A DNA stretch of 64,000 bases. It comes from Mycolicibacterium brisbanense (lineage in GTDB: Bacteria; Actinomycetota; Actinomycetes; Mycobacteriales; Mycobacteriaceae). Position 1 is the stretch's first letter. Each line of letters begins with the position of its first letter. The stretch is from the NCBI RefSeq assembly GCF_001570425.1, contig NZ_BCSX01000040.1, forward strand, positions 62,001 through 126,000. The letters are read 5' to 3'. A program made the translations under genes and the position numbers. The notes beneath the pieces were generated by a model, which was not told where the DNA came from, made no database searches, and worked only from the letters and a program-made list of their open reading frames with translations. Below are positions 47,982-56,818 of the stretch, piece after piece.

Positions 47982-48587
47982 TCAGCCGCGCAGATTCTCG
48001 ATGCCTAGGTCGAGAGCGGTCTCGAGATACGAGATGTCGCCGGTGGCCAGCAGGATGCCGACGCCGCCCTGGATTCCGGCCAGCAGGGCCGCCGCCGCAC
48101 GGCCCGCGTCGATGTGTGCCGAGATCTTGCCCTGAGCCTGCATCGCGGTGATCCCTGCTGCGATGTCGTCGTGCCAGCGCCGCACGAGTGTCGCCGTGAC
48201 GGCCTGCGCGCCCGGGGTGGTGCGCCCGATCTCCGACATCAGCATGCTCATCGGGCAGTTCTGGCCCTGTCGGCGGTAGCGATCGACGACGGCGTCGCGC
48301 CAGCGTTGCCACGCCGCCCACGAGGTCAGCGCGCCGAGGTGGGGTTGCTGATCGGCGAGCACCTGATCGGCTTCATGCGACGCGACCTCGAGTAGCAGCT
48401 GCTCCTTGCCGCCCGGGAAGTAGTGGAACAGTTGGCTTTTGGAGGTATGCGTGCGGGCCCGGATATCGTCGATCGTGGTCTCGGCGACCCCGCGGCTGCG
48501 GATCTCGGCTGCGGCGCCCTCGATGATGCGCTGCCGGGTCGCTTCACCCTTGGCGGTGAATTTCTGGACTTGCAGGTCCATTTTCAT
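47982..48587 (-). CDS. TetR/AcrR family regulator
   Basis: A 201-residue regulator from ATG 48587. N-terminal HTH: ATRQRIIEGAAAEIRSRGVAETTIDDIRARTHTSKSQLFHYFPGGKEQLL. The C-terminal domain (CPMSMLMSEIGRTTPGAQAVTATLVRRWHDDIAAGITAMQAQG) resembles TetR_C regulators that govern SDRs and thiol enzymes. It is divergent from the SDR gene with an 18-base gap holding a 16-bp palindrome, and upstream of the MDMPI-type gene on its own strand. Confidence 0.92.
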   Translation of the reverse strand: MKMDLQVQKFTAKGEATRQRIIEGAAAEIRSRGVAETTIDDIRARTHTSKSQLFHYFPGGKEQLLLEVASHEADQVLADQQPHLGALTSWAAWQRWRDAVVDRYRRQGQNCPMSMLMSEIGRTTPGAQAVTATLVRRWHDDIAAGITAMQAQGKISAHIDAGRAAAALLAGIQGGVGILLATGDISYLETALDLGIENLRG

Positions 48588-48598
48588 GGCAGTACACC

Positions 48599-48614
48599 TG
48601 GACTCATGAGTCCA
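48599..48614. promoter_or_regulatory. Palindromic operator spanning the SDR start codon
   Basis: TGGACTCATGAGTCCA is a perfect 16-bp palindrome whose centre CATG contains the SDR start ATG (48606-48608). It lies 12 bases from the divergent TetR start and is a strong candidate autoregulatory site. Confidence 0.65.
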
Positions 48615-49355
48615 AAGAGTACGCGGTTGCACGGTCGAACAGCACTGGTCACAGGGTCCACCGGGGGGCTCGGCGTCGCCATCGCCAAAGCGCTGGCCGC
48701 CGAGGGCGCCCGGGTCATCGTCACCGGCAGAAACAAGGTGCGGGGCGACGCCGTCGTCGCCGGCATCCGGTCCGCGGGCGGGGCCGCGGACTTCGTCGCC
48801 GCCGACCTCGGTGCGGGCGAGGACGAGGTCCGTCGGCTCGCGGCCGCAGCAGGCGACGTCGACATCCTCGTCAACAACGCAGGCGTCTGGTCCATCCCCG
48901 AACCCACCGCCGACATCTCCGAAGCCACGCTGCTGGAGTCCTACCGCGCCAACGTCGTCGGCCCGTTCCTGCTCACCGGCGCGCTGGCACCGGGCATGGT
49001 GGCGCGCGGCCGCGGCGCCGTCGTCAACATCGGATCCATCACGGGCCTGATCGGCGGGGACAAGTCCGCGCTGTACAACTCGACCAAGGCGGCCGTGCAT
49101 TCGCTGACCAAGTCGTGGGCCGCCGAGTATGGCCCGTCCGGGGTGCGGGTCAACGCCGTCGCGCCGGGCCCGATCGCCACCGAGCGCGCCGCCGAAGCCG
49201 CCGACCATGTCGCACCGGTGCTGGCCCGCATCCCGTCGCGGCGCATGAGCACACCTGAGGAGGTGGCGGCAGCGGTCGTCTTCCTGGCGGGCGACGACGC
49301 CGCCAACATCCACGGCGCGATCCTCAGCGTGGATGGTGGCTGGGCGGCCGTTTAA
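48606..49355 (+). CDS. Short-chain dehydrogenase/reductase
   Basis: A classical 249-residue SDR. TGSTGGLG cofactor motif, NNAG at about residue 90, serine in NIGSITG and catalytic YNSTK near 155, and the C-terminal GAILSVDGGW. Likely NADP- or NAD-dependent oxidoreductase of a small alcohol or ketone. The start ATG lies inside an operator-like palindrome, giving control by the divergent TetR. DoxX follows 22 bases after its stop. Confidence 0.92.
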   Translation: MSPKSTRLHGRTALVTGSTGGLGVAIAKALAAEGARVIVTGRNKVRGDAVVAGIRSAGGAADFVAADLGAGEDEVRRLAAAAGDVDILVNNAGVWSIPEPTADISEATLLESYRANVVGPFLLTGALAPGMVARGRGAVVNIGSITGLIGGDKSALYNSTKAAVHSLTKSWAAEYGPSGVRVNAVAPGPIATERAAEAADHVAPVLARIPSRRMSTPEEVAAAVVFLAGDDAANIHGAILSVDGGWAAV

Positions 49356-49377
49356 CAGATGACCTAGATTCTGTTAC

Positions 49378-49899
49378 ATGGCTAGTGACGTTGCGATCCT
49401 GATTCTGCGGGTGGTTCTCGGGCTGACCATGGCCGCCCACGGCTACAACAAGTTCTTCGGTGGGGGCCGGATCGCCGGAACCGCGCGCTGGTTCGAGAGC
49501 ATCGGCATGAAGCCGGGGACGTTTCATGCGCGGGTCGCGGCCAGCACCGAGCTGGCCGCCGGCCTGGGCCTGGCGCTCGGTCTGTTGACGCCCGTCCCCG
49601 CGGCCGGGTTCGTCGCGCTCATGTTGGTGGCGGCCTGGACCGTGCACCGGCGCAACGGGTTCTTCATCGTCAAGGAGGGCTGGGAGTACAACCTGATCCT
49701 CGCGGTGACCGCGGTGGCGATCGCAGGCACCGGCGCCGGGCGCTACAGCCTGGACTACGCCCTGCTCCACACCTCCGGGTTCTATCACCTGCTGCACGGT
49801 TGGTGTGGGCTGGCGATCGCCGTGGTTCTCGGGTTGGCCGGTGGCATCGGACAATTGGCCATTTTCTTCCGCCCGCCGGTCAACGCCGGCACCCCGTAG
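49378..49899 (+). CDS. DoxX family membrane protein
   Basis: A 173-residue protein with four hydrophobic segments (AILILRVVLGLTMAAHGYNKFFG; ASTELAAGLGLALGLLTPVPAAGFVALMLVAAWTV; YNLILAVTAVAIAGTG; GWCGLAIAVVLGLAGGIGQLAIFF) and DoxX signature residues AHGYNKF. Family members work with SodA/SseA in redox balance or as oxidoreductase membrane subunits. It sits directly behind the SDR gene and ends in a strong hairpin. Confidence 0.88.
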   Translation: MASDVAILILRVVLGLTMAAHGYNKFFGGGRIAGTARWFESIGMKPGTFHARVAASTELAAGLGLALGLLTPVPAAGFVALMLVAAWTVHRRNGFFIVKEGWEYNLILAVTAVAIAGTGAGRYSLDYALLHTSGFYHLLHGWCGLAIAVVLGLAGGIGQLAIFFRPPVNAGTP

Positions 49900-49900
49900 C

Positions 49901-49961
49901 GCCCACACTACGGTTTCTGCTGCAATTCCCGCGTTTTCGCGGCAAAAACCGTAGTTTGGGC
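49901..49961. terminator. Hairpin terminator after DoxX
   Basis: GCCCACACTACGGTTT and AAACCGTAGTTTGGGC form a 16-bp stem with one mismatch around a loop that itself holds CCGCG/CGCGG. It starts 2 bases after the DoxX stop and ends 18 bases before the KstR box. Confidence 0.75.
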
Positions 49962-49979
49962 GTTCGCGTGAGGGCAGAC

Positions 49980-49993
49980 TAGAACACGTTCTA
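49980..49993. promoter_or_regulatory. KstR-type operator, long palindrome
   Basis: TAGAACACGTTCTA matches TNNAACNNGTTNNA at all fixed positions; symmetry extends outward to GACTAGAAC-AC-GTTCTAGTC (9-bp perfect arms). It ends 11 bases before the DUF3556 gene start. Confidence 0.8.
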
Positions 49994-50004
49994 GTCTTGC
50001 CGGC

Positions 50005-51735
50005 ATGGGATTTCTCAAACAGGACACCCCACAGATCGACTTCGAGCAGTGGAGCAAGGGCACGCGGGCGGAGAAGATCGTGCCGATGGCCCGGCACTGG
50101 GCCGAGGTCGGCTTCGGCACCCCGGTCGCACTGCACCTGTTCTACGTCGCGAAGATCGCCGCCTACATCCTGGTGGCCTGGCTGGTCGCACTCAGCACCG
50201 ACGGCATCAACGGCTTCACCAACGTCGCGCACTGGTACGCCGAACCGATCGTGTACCAGAAGGTGGTTTTCTTCACGATGCTGTTCGAGGTCGTGGGATT
50301 AGGCTGCGGCTTCGGCCCGCTGAACAACCGGTTCTTCCCGCCGATGGGCTCGGCGCTGTACTGGTTGCGCCCCAAGACCATTCGGTTGCCGCCCTGGCCC
50401 AACCGGATTCCGCTCACCGCGGGGGACAGCCGCACGCCGCTGGATGTGCTGCTCTACGCCGCACTCCTGGTGGTGCTGTTCGTGGCGCTGTTCTCGCAGG
50501 GCACCGGCCCCATCCCGGAGCTCGGGACCGAGATCGGCGTGCTGCCGGTCTGGCAGACCGCGGCCGTCGTCGGGCTGCTCGCGGTGCTCGGCCTACGCGA
50601 CAAGGTGATCTTCCTGGCGGCCCGTGGTGAGGTGTACGGCTCGCTGGCCGTGTGCTTCCTGTTCACCGGTGCCGACATCGTCATCGCCGCCAAGCTCGTC
50701 TGCCTGGTGATCTGGCTGGGCGCGGCTACCTCCAAGCTCAACAAGCACTTTCCGTTCGTCATCTCGACGATGATGAGCAACAATCCGGTGTTCCGGCCCC
50801 GCTGGATCAAGCGCAAGTTCTTCGAGCACTTCCCGGACGATCTGCGGCCGGGTCTGCTGTCGCGCTGGTTGGCGCATTTCAGCACGGCGATCGAGGGTCT
50901 CGTGCCGTTGGTGCTGTTCTTCTCCGGTGGGGGTTGGCCGACGTACGTCGCGGCCTTCGTCATGCTCTGCTTCCACTTCGGCATCTTGTCCTCGATCCCG
51001 ATGGGTGTGCCGCTGGAATGGAACGTCTTCATGATGTTCTCGGTGCTGGCCTTGTTCGTCGGCCACGCCGGCATCGGGCTCGGTGACCTCACGAGTCCCT
51101 GGCCGCTCGTGCTGTTCGCCGTCGTCGCGGGCACGGTGGCGCTGGGAAACCTGTTCCCGCGCAAGGTGTCCTTCCTGCCGGGCATGCGGTACTACGCGGG
51201 CAACTGGGACACGTCGTTATGGTGTATCAAACCATCGGCCGACGAGAAGATCAGCAAGGGCATCGTGGCGATCGCCAGCATGCCCGCCGCGCAACTGGAG
51301 CGGTTCTACGGCAGCAAGGAGGCCGCGCAGATCCCGCTCTACATGGGATATGCCTTCCGCGCGTTCAACACTCATGGCCGGGCACTGTTCACCTTGGCGC
51401 ACCGCGCGATGGCCGGGTTCGACGAGAACGAGTACACGCTGACCGACGGCGAGCGGATCGTGTCCACCGCCATCGGCTGGAACTTCGGCGACGGGCACAT
51501 GAGCAACGAACAATTGGTTGCCGCGCTGCAGAAGCGGTGCGGGTTTGCGCCCGGCGAAGTCCGCATCGTCATGCTCGACGCGCAACCTATCCACCGGCAG
51601 ACGCAACGGTACCGGCTCGTCGATGCCGCGACCGGCGAGTTCGAGAGCGGGTACGTCAAGGTCGCCGACATGGTGACCCGTCAGCCGTGGGCCGACGATG
51701 TGCCGGTGTACGACGTGAAGTCGTCAGTGCCATGA
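50005..51735 (+). CDS. DUF3556 multi-pass membrane protein
   Basis: A 576-residue protein with about nine hydrophobic segments between residues 30 and 400 (PVALHLFYVAKIAAYILVAWLV, LLYAALLVVLFVALF, TAAVVGLLAVLGL, LVPLVLFFSGGGWPTYVAAFVML, PLVLFAVVAGTVALG) and a soluble C-terminal domain. It is typical of DUF3556, a family of unknown biochemistry in actinobacteria. The KstR box just upstream ties it to cholesterol or lipid metabolism, perhaps in transport or membrane steps. No enzyme motif recognised. Confidence 0.82.
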   Translation: MGFLKQDTPQIDFEQWSKGTRAEKIVPMARHWAEVGFGTPVALHLFYVAKIAAYILVAWLVALSTDGINGFTNVAHWYAEPIVYQKVVFFTMLFEVVGLGCGFGPLNNRFFPPMGSALYWLRPKTIRLPPWPNRIPLTAGDSRTPLDVLLYAALLVVLFVALFSQGTGPIPELGTEIGVLPVWQTAAVVGLLAVLGLRDKVIFLAARGEVYGSLAVCFLFTGADIVIAAKLVCLVIWLGAATSKLNKHFPFVISTMMSNNPVFRPRWIKRKFFEHFPDDLRPGLLSRWLAHFSTAIEGLVPLVLFFSGGGWPTYVAAFVMLCFHFGILSSIPMGVPLEWNVFMMFSVLALFVGHAGIGLGDLTSPWPLVLFAVVAGTVALGNLFPRKVSFLPGMRYYAGNWDTSLWCIKPSADEKISKGIVAIASMPAAQLERFYGSKEAAQIPLYMGYAFRAFNTHGRALFTLAHRAMAGFDENEYTLTDGERIVSTAIGWNFGDGHMSNEQLVAALQKRCGFAPGEVRIVMLDAQPIHRQTQRYRLVDAATGEFESGYVKVADMVTRQPWADDVPVYDVKSSVP

Positions 51736-51753
51736 GGCTGGACCGTGCGGCGC

Positions 51754-52545
51754 TTAGCGCATGACGTCGCGAACCTTGACGCTCTCGATGTCCTTGAGCA
51801 TGAGGATGCGCGCGGTGTCGAGATGCTTGCGCCAGTGTGCCTCGGCAGCGTCGCCATCGCCGGAGCGGATGAGTTGAATGAGCTTGCGATAAGAGCGCAT
51901 CAGCTTGTCGTAGTCGTTCTTGGCGACCGGCCTGCGCTCCTTGAACAGGAAGGCGTGGTGGCGCACGGTGATCTCGTGCAGCATGCCGGCGATGATGCCC
52001 AAGGTGGCATTGCCCGACAGCTCCACCACGCGGCGGTGAAAATCTCCGGTGGTCTCGGCCAGACGGTCTGACTGGTAGTCCTTCGGGATGTGCTCGTCGA
52101 GCATTCGTTCCAGTTCGGCGATAGCCTCCTCGTCGCCCTTCTCGGCCAGCAGTCGCGCGGCCATCGGCTCGATGGCCGCACGCCCCACCAGCAGATCGGC
52201 GATGTCGGCGCCGGAGAGCTCGAGCAGCAGACCCGCCGGGCGCGCGACGATCTCGGGGCCGGGCACCCGGACCCGGGCACCGGTGCGGGAGCCGCGCCGC
52301 ACCTCGACCAGCCGTTCGGATTCCAGCACGCGCACGGCCTCGCGCAGTGTCGGCCTGCTGACCCCGAAGTGCTCCATGAGCTCGGCTTCGTTGGGCAGGT
52401 AGTCGCCTTCTTTGAGCTGGCCGTCGACGACCATGCGGCGCAGGGTGCCTGCCACGAGCTCGGCGGTCTTCGGGGAGCGGACCGGGGTGTGCGGCGTCAT
52501 CGAGTCCGGCCCGATCATCGGCGCCAGCGGTGTACTTCCAGCCAC
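51754..52545 (-). CDS. FadR-type GntR regulator (FCD domain)
   Basis: A 263-residue regulator from GTG 52545 (GGAGA 6 bases before). Winged HTH at residues ~25-95 (LKEGDYLPNEAELMEHFGVSRPTLREAVRVLESERLVEVRRGSRTGARV) and an FCD effector domain with DFHRRVVELSGNATLG and HHAFLF metal or ligand residues. It is divergent from the thiolase operon, with CAACC-N4-GGTTG symmetry in between, so it is the likely controller of that operon. Confidence 0.92.
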   Translation of the reverse strand: MAGSTPLAPMIGPDSMTPHTPVRSPKTAELVAGTLRRMVVDGQLKEGDYLPNEAELMEHFGVSRPTLREAVRVLESERLVEVRRGSRTGARVRVPGPEIVARPAGLLLELSGADIADLLVGRAAIEPMAARLLAEKGDEEAIAELERMLDEHIPKDYQSDRLAETTGDFHRRVVELSGNATLGIIAGMLHEITVRHHAFLFKERRPVAKNDYDKLMRSYRKLIQLIRSGDGDAAEAHWRKHLDTARILMLKDIESVKVRDVMR

Positions 52546-52690
52546 AACGGTCTCCTGCGAACTCTCCCGGTAACACTGAACGACCCGGCCGCTGCGGCTA
52601 GGTATACAACTCAGTAAACCATGTGGAGGGCGGTAGCCGCGGCAAACGGAGCAATCACCGTACCCGAAACCGCAGGCTATGGCCGTCTAC

Positions 52691-52704
52691 CAACCAGTAG
52701 GTTG
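52691..52704. promoter_or_regulatory. Inverted repeat in the GntR/thiolase intergenic region
   Basis: CAACC-AGTA-GGTTG; the same gap also has twice the sequence AGTAAACC (52612-52619 and 52710-52717). These are likely operators of the divergent GntR regulator, acting on both promoters. Confidence 0.5.
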
Positions 52705-52784
52705 ACCTAGTAAACCTTCTGTTCTACGTTCACTTGTAATACAGAGTCTTCGTCAACACCAACCCATCTTCGAAGGAGAAGTCC

Positions 52785-53933
52785 ATGGCTGAAGCTGTCA
52801 TCGTGGAGGCGGTGCGCTCCCCGGTCGGCAAGCGCAACGGCGCACTGTCGGGCGTGCACCCCGCGGAACTCTCCGCCCAGGTGCTCAACGCGCTGGTGGA
52901 GCGGGCCGGCGTCGACCCCGCCCTTGTCGATGACGTCATCTGGGGCTGTGTCATGCAGGCCGGTGAGCAGGCGCTCGACATCGCGCGTACCGCGGTGCTG
53001 ACGGCCGGCTGGCCCGAGACGGTCCCCGGCGTCACCGTGGATCGCCAGTGCGGTTCCAGTCAGCAGTCGCTGCACTTCGCCGTCGCCGGAGTGATCGCCG
53101 GGCACTACGACGTCGTCGTCGCCGGCGGCGTCGAGTCCATGTCGCGCACGCCGATGGGTTCCTCGCTGGCCAATGGCGGACACCCCTACCCTGAGGCCTT
53201 CCAGGCCCGCTACGACCACAAGACGCCCAACCAGGGCATCGGTGCCGAGATGATCGCCGAGCAGTGGGGCCTTTCCCGTACCCAGCTCGACGAGTTCTCG
53301 CTGCGATCGCACGAAAAGGCCGCCGCTGCACAGGATTCCGGTGCGTTCAAAGACCAGATCGTGGCGATCAAGGATCAGGATGGTGGCATCGTTCTCGAGG
53401 ACGGCGGCATCCGGCGCGGCGGCACGGTCGAGTCCATGGCCGCCATCAAGCCCGCGTTCAAAGAAGACGGAGTGATCCACGCCGGCAACTCCAGCCAGAT
53501 CTCCGACGGATCAGCCGCGCTGCTGGTCATGTCGGCCGAAAAGGCAAAAGAGCTGGGGCTCAAGCCGATCGCGAAGGTGCACACCGCAGTGCTCGCCGGT
53601 GCCGACCCGGTCATCATGTTGACCGCGCCCATCCCGGCCACCGAGAAGGCGCTGAAGAAATCGGGTCTGAGCGTCGACCAGATCGGTGCGTTCGAGGTCA
53701 ACGAGGCCTTCGCCCCGGTGCCCATGGCGTGGCTCAAGGACATCGGCGCCGACGAGAACCGCCTGAACCCCAACGGCGGTGCCATCGCGCTCGGCCACCC
53801 GCTCGGCGGATCCGGCGCCCGCATCCTCACCACACTCGTGCACCACATGCGGGACAACAACATTCAGTACGGCCTGCAGACGATGTGCGAAGGTGGCGGC
53901 CAGGCCAACGCGACCATCCTGGAGCTGCTGTGA
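52785..53933 (+). CDS. Acetyl-CoA acetyltransferase (thiolase)
   Basis: A 382-residue thiolase. Nucleophile C89 in DRQCGSSQQ; later motifs NEAFAPVP, GHPLGGSG with the catalytic histidine, and CEGGGQAN with the second cysteine. It cleaves 3-ketoacyl-CoA in beta-oxidation. ATG 52785 has GAAGGAGA before it. It heads an operon with an enoyl-CoA hydratase (GTGA overlap) and an acyl-CoA dehydrogenase, a full beta-oxidation turn except for the 3-hydroxyacyl dehydrogenase. Confidence 0.95.
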   Translation: MAEAVIVEAVRSPVGKRNGALSGVHPAELSAQVLNALVERAGVDPALVDDVIWGCVMQAGEQALDIARTAVLTAGWPETVPGVTVDRQCGSSQQSLHFAVAGVIAGHYDVVVAGGVESMSRTPMGSSLANGGHPYPEAFQARYDHKTPNQGIGAEMIAEQWGLSRTQLDEFSLRSHEKAAAAQDSGAFKDQIVAIKDQDGGIVLEDGGIRRGGTVESMAAIKPAFKEDGVIHAGNSSQISDGSAALLVMSAEKAKELGLKPIAKVHTAVLAGADPVIMLTAPIPATEKALKKSGLSVDQIGAFEVNEAFAPVPMAWLKDIGADENRLNPNGGAIALGHPLGGSGARILTTLVHHMRDNNIQYGLQTMCEGGGQANATILELL

Positions 53934-54718
53934 GTGACGAGGGCGCCCTTGTCGAGCGCAGAGGCAACGTCCTGCTCATCACCATCAACCGGCCGGAGGC
54001 GCGCAACGCCGTGAACTCCTCGGTGAGCATCGCCGTCGGCGACGCGCTCGAGCAAGCGCAGCAGGATCCGGAGATCCGCGCCGTGGTGATCACCGGATCG
54101 GGTGACAAGTCGTTCTGCGCGGGCGCCGACCTGAAGGCGATATCGCGCGGGGAGAACCTCTTCCACCCCGACCATCCCGAATACGGATTCGCCGGATACG
54201 TCAGCCATTTCATCGACAAGCCGACCATCGCCGCGGTCAACGGCACTGCCCTGGGCGGTGGCACCGAACTGGCTCTGGCCAGTGACCTCATCGTGGCCGA
54301 GGAAAGTGCGAAATTCGGTCTGCCCGAGGTGAAGCGGGGCCTCATCGCGGGCGCGGGTGGCGTGTTCCGCATCGCCGAGCAGCTGCCGCGCAAGGTGGCC
54401 AACGAGCTGCTGTTCACCGGTGAGCCGATGTCCTCGGCGGACGCGCTGCGGTGGGGCCTCATCAACCAGGTGGTGCCCGACGGCACCGTGGTGGACGCGG
54501 CGCTCAAGCTGGCCGAACGGATCACCGGCAACGCACCGTTGGCCGTGCAGGCCAGCAAGCGGGTGGCCTATGGCGTCGACGACGGCGTCATCACCGCGGA
54601 CAAGGAAGGCTGGCGGCGCACCAACCGCGAATTCAGCACGCTGCTGCAAACCGAGGACGCCAAAGAAGGACCGCTGGCTTTCGCGCAGAAGCGCCAACCT
54701 GTCTGGAAGGCAAAGTAA
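53930..54718 (+). CDS. Enoyl-CoA hydratase
   Basis: A 262-residue crotonase from GTG 53930, overlapping the thiolase stop. Both catalytic glutamates are present: E113 in GGGTELALASD and E133 in FGLPEVKRGL, so it should hydrate 2-enoyl-CoA. The CoA-binding GADLKAI motif is at residue ~66. It is the second gene of the GntR-controlled operon. Confidence 0.93.
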   Translation: MSDEGALVERRGNVLLITINRPEARNAVNSSVSIAVGDALEQAQQDPEIRAVVITGSGDKSFCAGADLKAISRGENLFHPDHPEYGFAGYVSHFIDKPTIAAVNGTALGGGTELALASDLIVAEESAKFGLPEVKRGLIAGAGGVFRIAEQLPRKVANELLFTGEPMSSADALRWGLINQVVPDGTVVDAALKLAERITGNAPLAVQASKRVAYGVDDGVITADKEGWRRTNREFSTLLQTEDAKEGPLAFAQKRQPVWKAK

Positions 54719-54721
54719 TTC

Positions 54722-55864
54722 ATGAAGCGACAGATCTACACGGCCGAACACGAGGCGTTCCGCGAGACCGTCAAGGAGTACATCGACCGCGAACTGGTCC
54801 CCAACAGCGAGAGGTGGGAGGCCGAGCGCATCGTCGACCGCTCTGCCTACACGGCCGCGGGCAAGTACGGCGTCATCGGCTTCAACATGCCCGAGGAGTT
54901 CGGCGGCGGCGGTTCGGACGACTTCCGGTTCAACGCCATCATCGACGAGGAGATCGCCAAGGCCGGTGTGCACGGCCCGGCACTGAGCCTGCACAACGAC
55001 GTCGTCGGCCCGTATTTCAAGGAGTTGGCCAACGACGAGCAGAAGCAGCGCTGGATGCCCGGCATCGCCAGCGGCGAGCTGATCATCGCCATCGCGATGA
55101 CCGAGCCCGGCGCCGGCAGCGACCTGGCCGGTATCCGGACCTCCGCGGTGCGCGACGGCGACGATTGGATCATCAACGGCTCCAAGACCTTCATATCGTC
55201 GGGCATCAACAGCGACCTCGTCGTCGTGGTCGCCCGGACCGATCCCGAGGCCGGGCACAAGGGCTTCACGCTGTTCGTGGTCGAGCGGGGCATGGAAGGC
55301 TTCACCCGCGGCCGCAAGCTCGACAAGATGGGCCTGCACAGCCAGGACACCTCCGAGCTGCACTTCGAGAACGTCCGCGTGCCGAACGCCAACCTGCTCG
55401 GTAAGGAAGGGCGCGGTTTCTATCACCTGATGACGAACCTGCCCTCGGAGCGGCTCGGCATCGCGATCTCGGCGATCTACGGTGCGCGCGCGGTTTTTCA
55501 GGAGACGCTGCAATACGCCAAGGACCGCAAGGCCTTTGGTCAGCCGATCGGCAGCTTCCAGCACAACCGATTCCTGCTCGCCGAGATGGAGACCGAGCTG
55601 GAGGTCACCGAGAACTACATCGACCGCTGCCTGCAGGGCGTGGTCGACGGTGAGCTGACGGCCGTCGAAGCGGCCAAGGCCAAGTGGTGGGCCACCGAGG
55701 TGGCCAAGAAGGTGGTCGACCAGTGCGTGCAACTGCACGGCGGCTACGGCTACATGATGGAATACCGGGTCGCCCGGGCCTATGTCGACGGGCGCATCCA
55801 GACGATCTTCGGTGGTACCACCGAGATCATGAAGGAGATCATCGGCCGGGATCTCGGCGTCTAG
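54722..55864 (+). CDS. Acyl-CoA dehydrogenase
   Basis: A 380-residue flavoprotein. FAD/substrate motifs AMTEPGAGSDLAGI, FISSGINSDL and GGYGYMMEYRVARAY are clear. The common catalytic glutamate of the YEGT site is glycine here (IFGGTTEI), but E243 in PSERLGIA corresponds to the glutamate used by isovaleryl/long-chain type enzymes. It performs the first, oxidative step. ATG 54722 is 3 bases after the hydratase stop. The operon ends in a 60-bp hairpin. Confidence 0.93.
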   Translation: MKRQIYTAEHEAFRETVKEYIDRELVPNSERWEAERIVDRSAYTAAGKYGVIGFNMPEEFGGGGSDDFRFNAIIDEEIAKAGVHGPALSLHNDVVGPYFKELANDEQKQRWMPGIASGELIIAIAMTEPGAGSDLAGIRTSAVRDGDDWIINGSKTFISSGINSDLVVVVARTDPEAGHKGFTLFVVERGMEGFTRGRKLDKMGLHSQDTSELHFENVRVPNANLLGKEGRGFYHLMTNLPSERLGIAISAIYGARAVFQETLQYAKDRKAFGQPIGSFQHNRFLLAEMETELEVTENYIDRCLQGVVDGELTAVEAAKAKWWATEVAKKVVDQCVQLHGGYGYMMEYRVARAYVDGRIQTIFGGTTEIMKEIIGRDLGV

Positions 55865-55872
55865 TTTCTTCG

Positions 55873-55932
55873 GCGAGCAGACGCGAAAGCCCCCCAAATC
55901 ACGTGATTTGGGGGGCTTTCACGTCTGCTCGC
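55873..55932. terminator. 60-bp bidirectional hairpin terminator
   Basis: An almost perfect palindrome, 30-bp arms with one mismatch and centre CACGTG, lies between the convergent dehydrogenase and fasciclin genes. Core AAAGCCCCCCAAATC/GATTTGGGGGGCTTT flanked by GAGCAGACG/CGTCTGCTC. It should stop transcription from both sides. Confidence 0.85.
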
Positions 55933-55942
55933 GCAGGAAAGG

Positions 55943-56677
55943 TCAGCCGATCGGCGCGTCGGCGGCAGGCGTCGCGGTGGGCGACGGCTTGGGAGCTTCG
56001 CTCGAGAGCGTCGTCGGGGTCGTGGACGTGGTGCTGACGCCGGTCGGGGTGAACGGCTCCGGCGGAGAGTTGGGGTCGAGCACCGCGTCGATGATGTAGA
56101 TCCGGGCGTTCTGGGCCTCGATGCCACCACACACGATCTTGGCGGTGTCGTTGACCTTGATGTCGCCGCCCTTGCCGGTCACCTTGATCTCAGCGCCCTG
56201 CTGGGTGGGCCGCTGGCCCTTGACGTCGTCCGGGCCGAGCAGGCCGAGGAACGCGTGGTAGTAGTCCAGGCTGGTGAGCGCGGCGACGTTGCCCTTGAGC
56301 GCATCGAGCTTGCCCGGTTCCATCGCGGCGAACGCGTCGTTGTTCGGGGCGAACACCACGTACGGGCCGTTGTCGAGGACCGCGGTGATGTTGACCGCCG
56401 GATTCATGCCACCGGCGACCGCGGAGTTGAAGGTGCTGATCTCGGGGATGCTCGCCAGGACCTTGCTCACGGGCTGCTTGGACAGCGCCTTCCAGTCCGG
56501 CATTTCCTTCTTGAAGTTGTCGCAGCCGGGGCCCTGCGGGTCCGGGATCTCGACGGTGATGGTCTCTGTCGTCGTCGGTGCTGCCGGATCGGCGTTGGCG
56601 GTGATCGACAACGGCAGCGACGCCGCGATGGCGGCGACCGCCGCGGCTGCGCCAAGAGTCTTGGTGCGAGTCTTCAT
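55943..56677 (-). CDS. Secreted fasciclin (FAS1) domain protein
   Basis: A 244-residue protein with signal peptide MKTRTKTLGAAAAVAAIAASLPLSITANA (cleavage before DP). The FAS1 domain spans about residues 70-200: VSKVLASIPEISTFNSAVAGGMNP, YVVFAPNNDAFAAM (H1 motif), LDYYHAFLG, and AQNARIYIIDAVL (H2 motif). The C-terminal tail is Thr/Ser/Pro-rich. Relatives include mycobacterial MPT70/MPT83-type antigens, with roles in adhesion or lipid transfer. Ribosome site GGGAGGA. Confidence 0.9.
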   Translation of the reverse strand: MKTRTKTLGAAAAVAAIAASLPLSITANADPAAPTTTETITVEIPDPQGPGCDNFKKEMPDWKALSKQPVSKVLASIPEISTFNSAVAGGMNPAVNITAVLDNGPYVVFAPNNDAFAAMEPGKLDALKGNVAALTSLDYYHAFLGLLGPDDVKGQRPTQQGAEIKVTGKGGDIKVNDTAKIVCGGIEAQNARIYIIDAVLDPNSPPEPFTPTGVSTTSTTPTTLSSEAPKPSPTATPAADAPIG

Positions 56678-56818
56678 AGGTGGGTTTTCCTCCCGCTCAT
56701 GCCTGGCCTGTGGTTCGTCGGCAGCCGGTGGCGCGCGTGCCCCATGGGGACACGCGAAGATACGACGGCCTCGGCGTTCCCCGCGGCGCCGCATCGGATG
56801 GTAAAGGTAACCGTGCGG

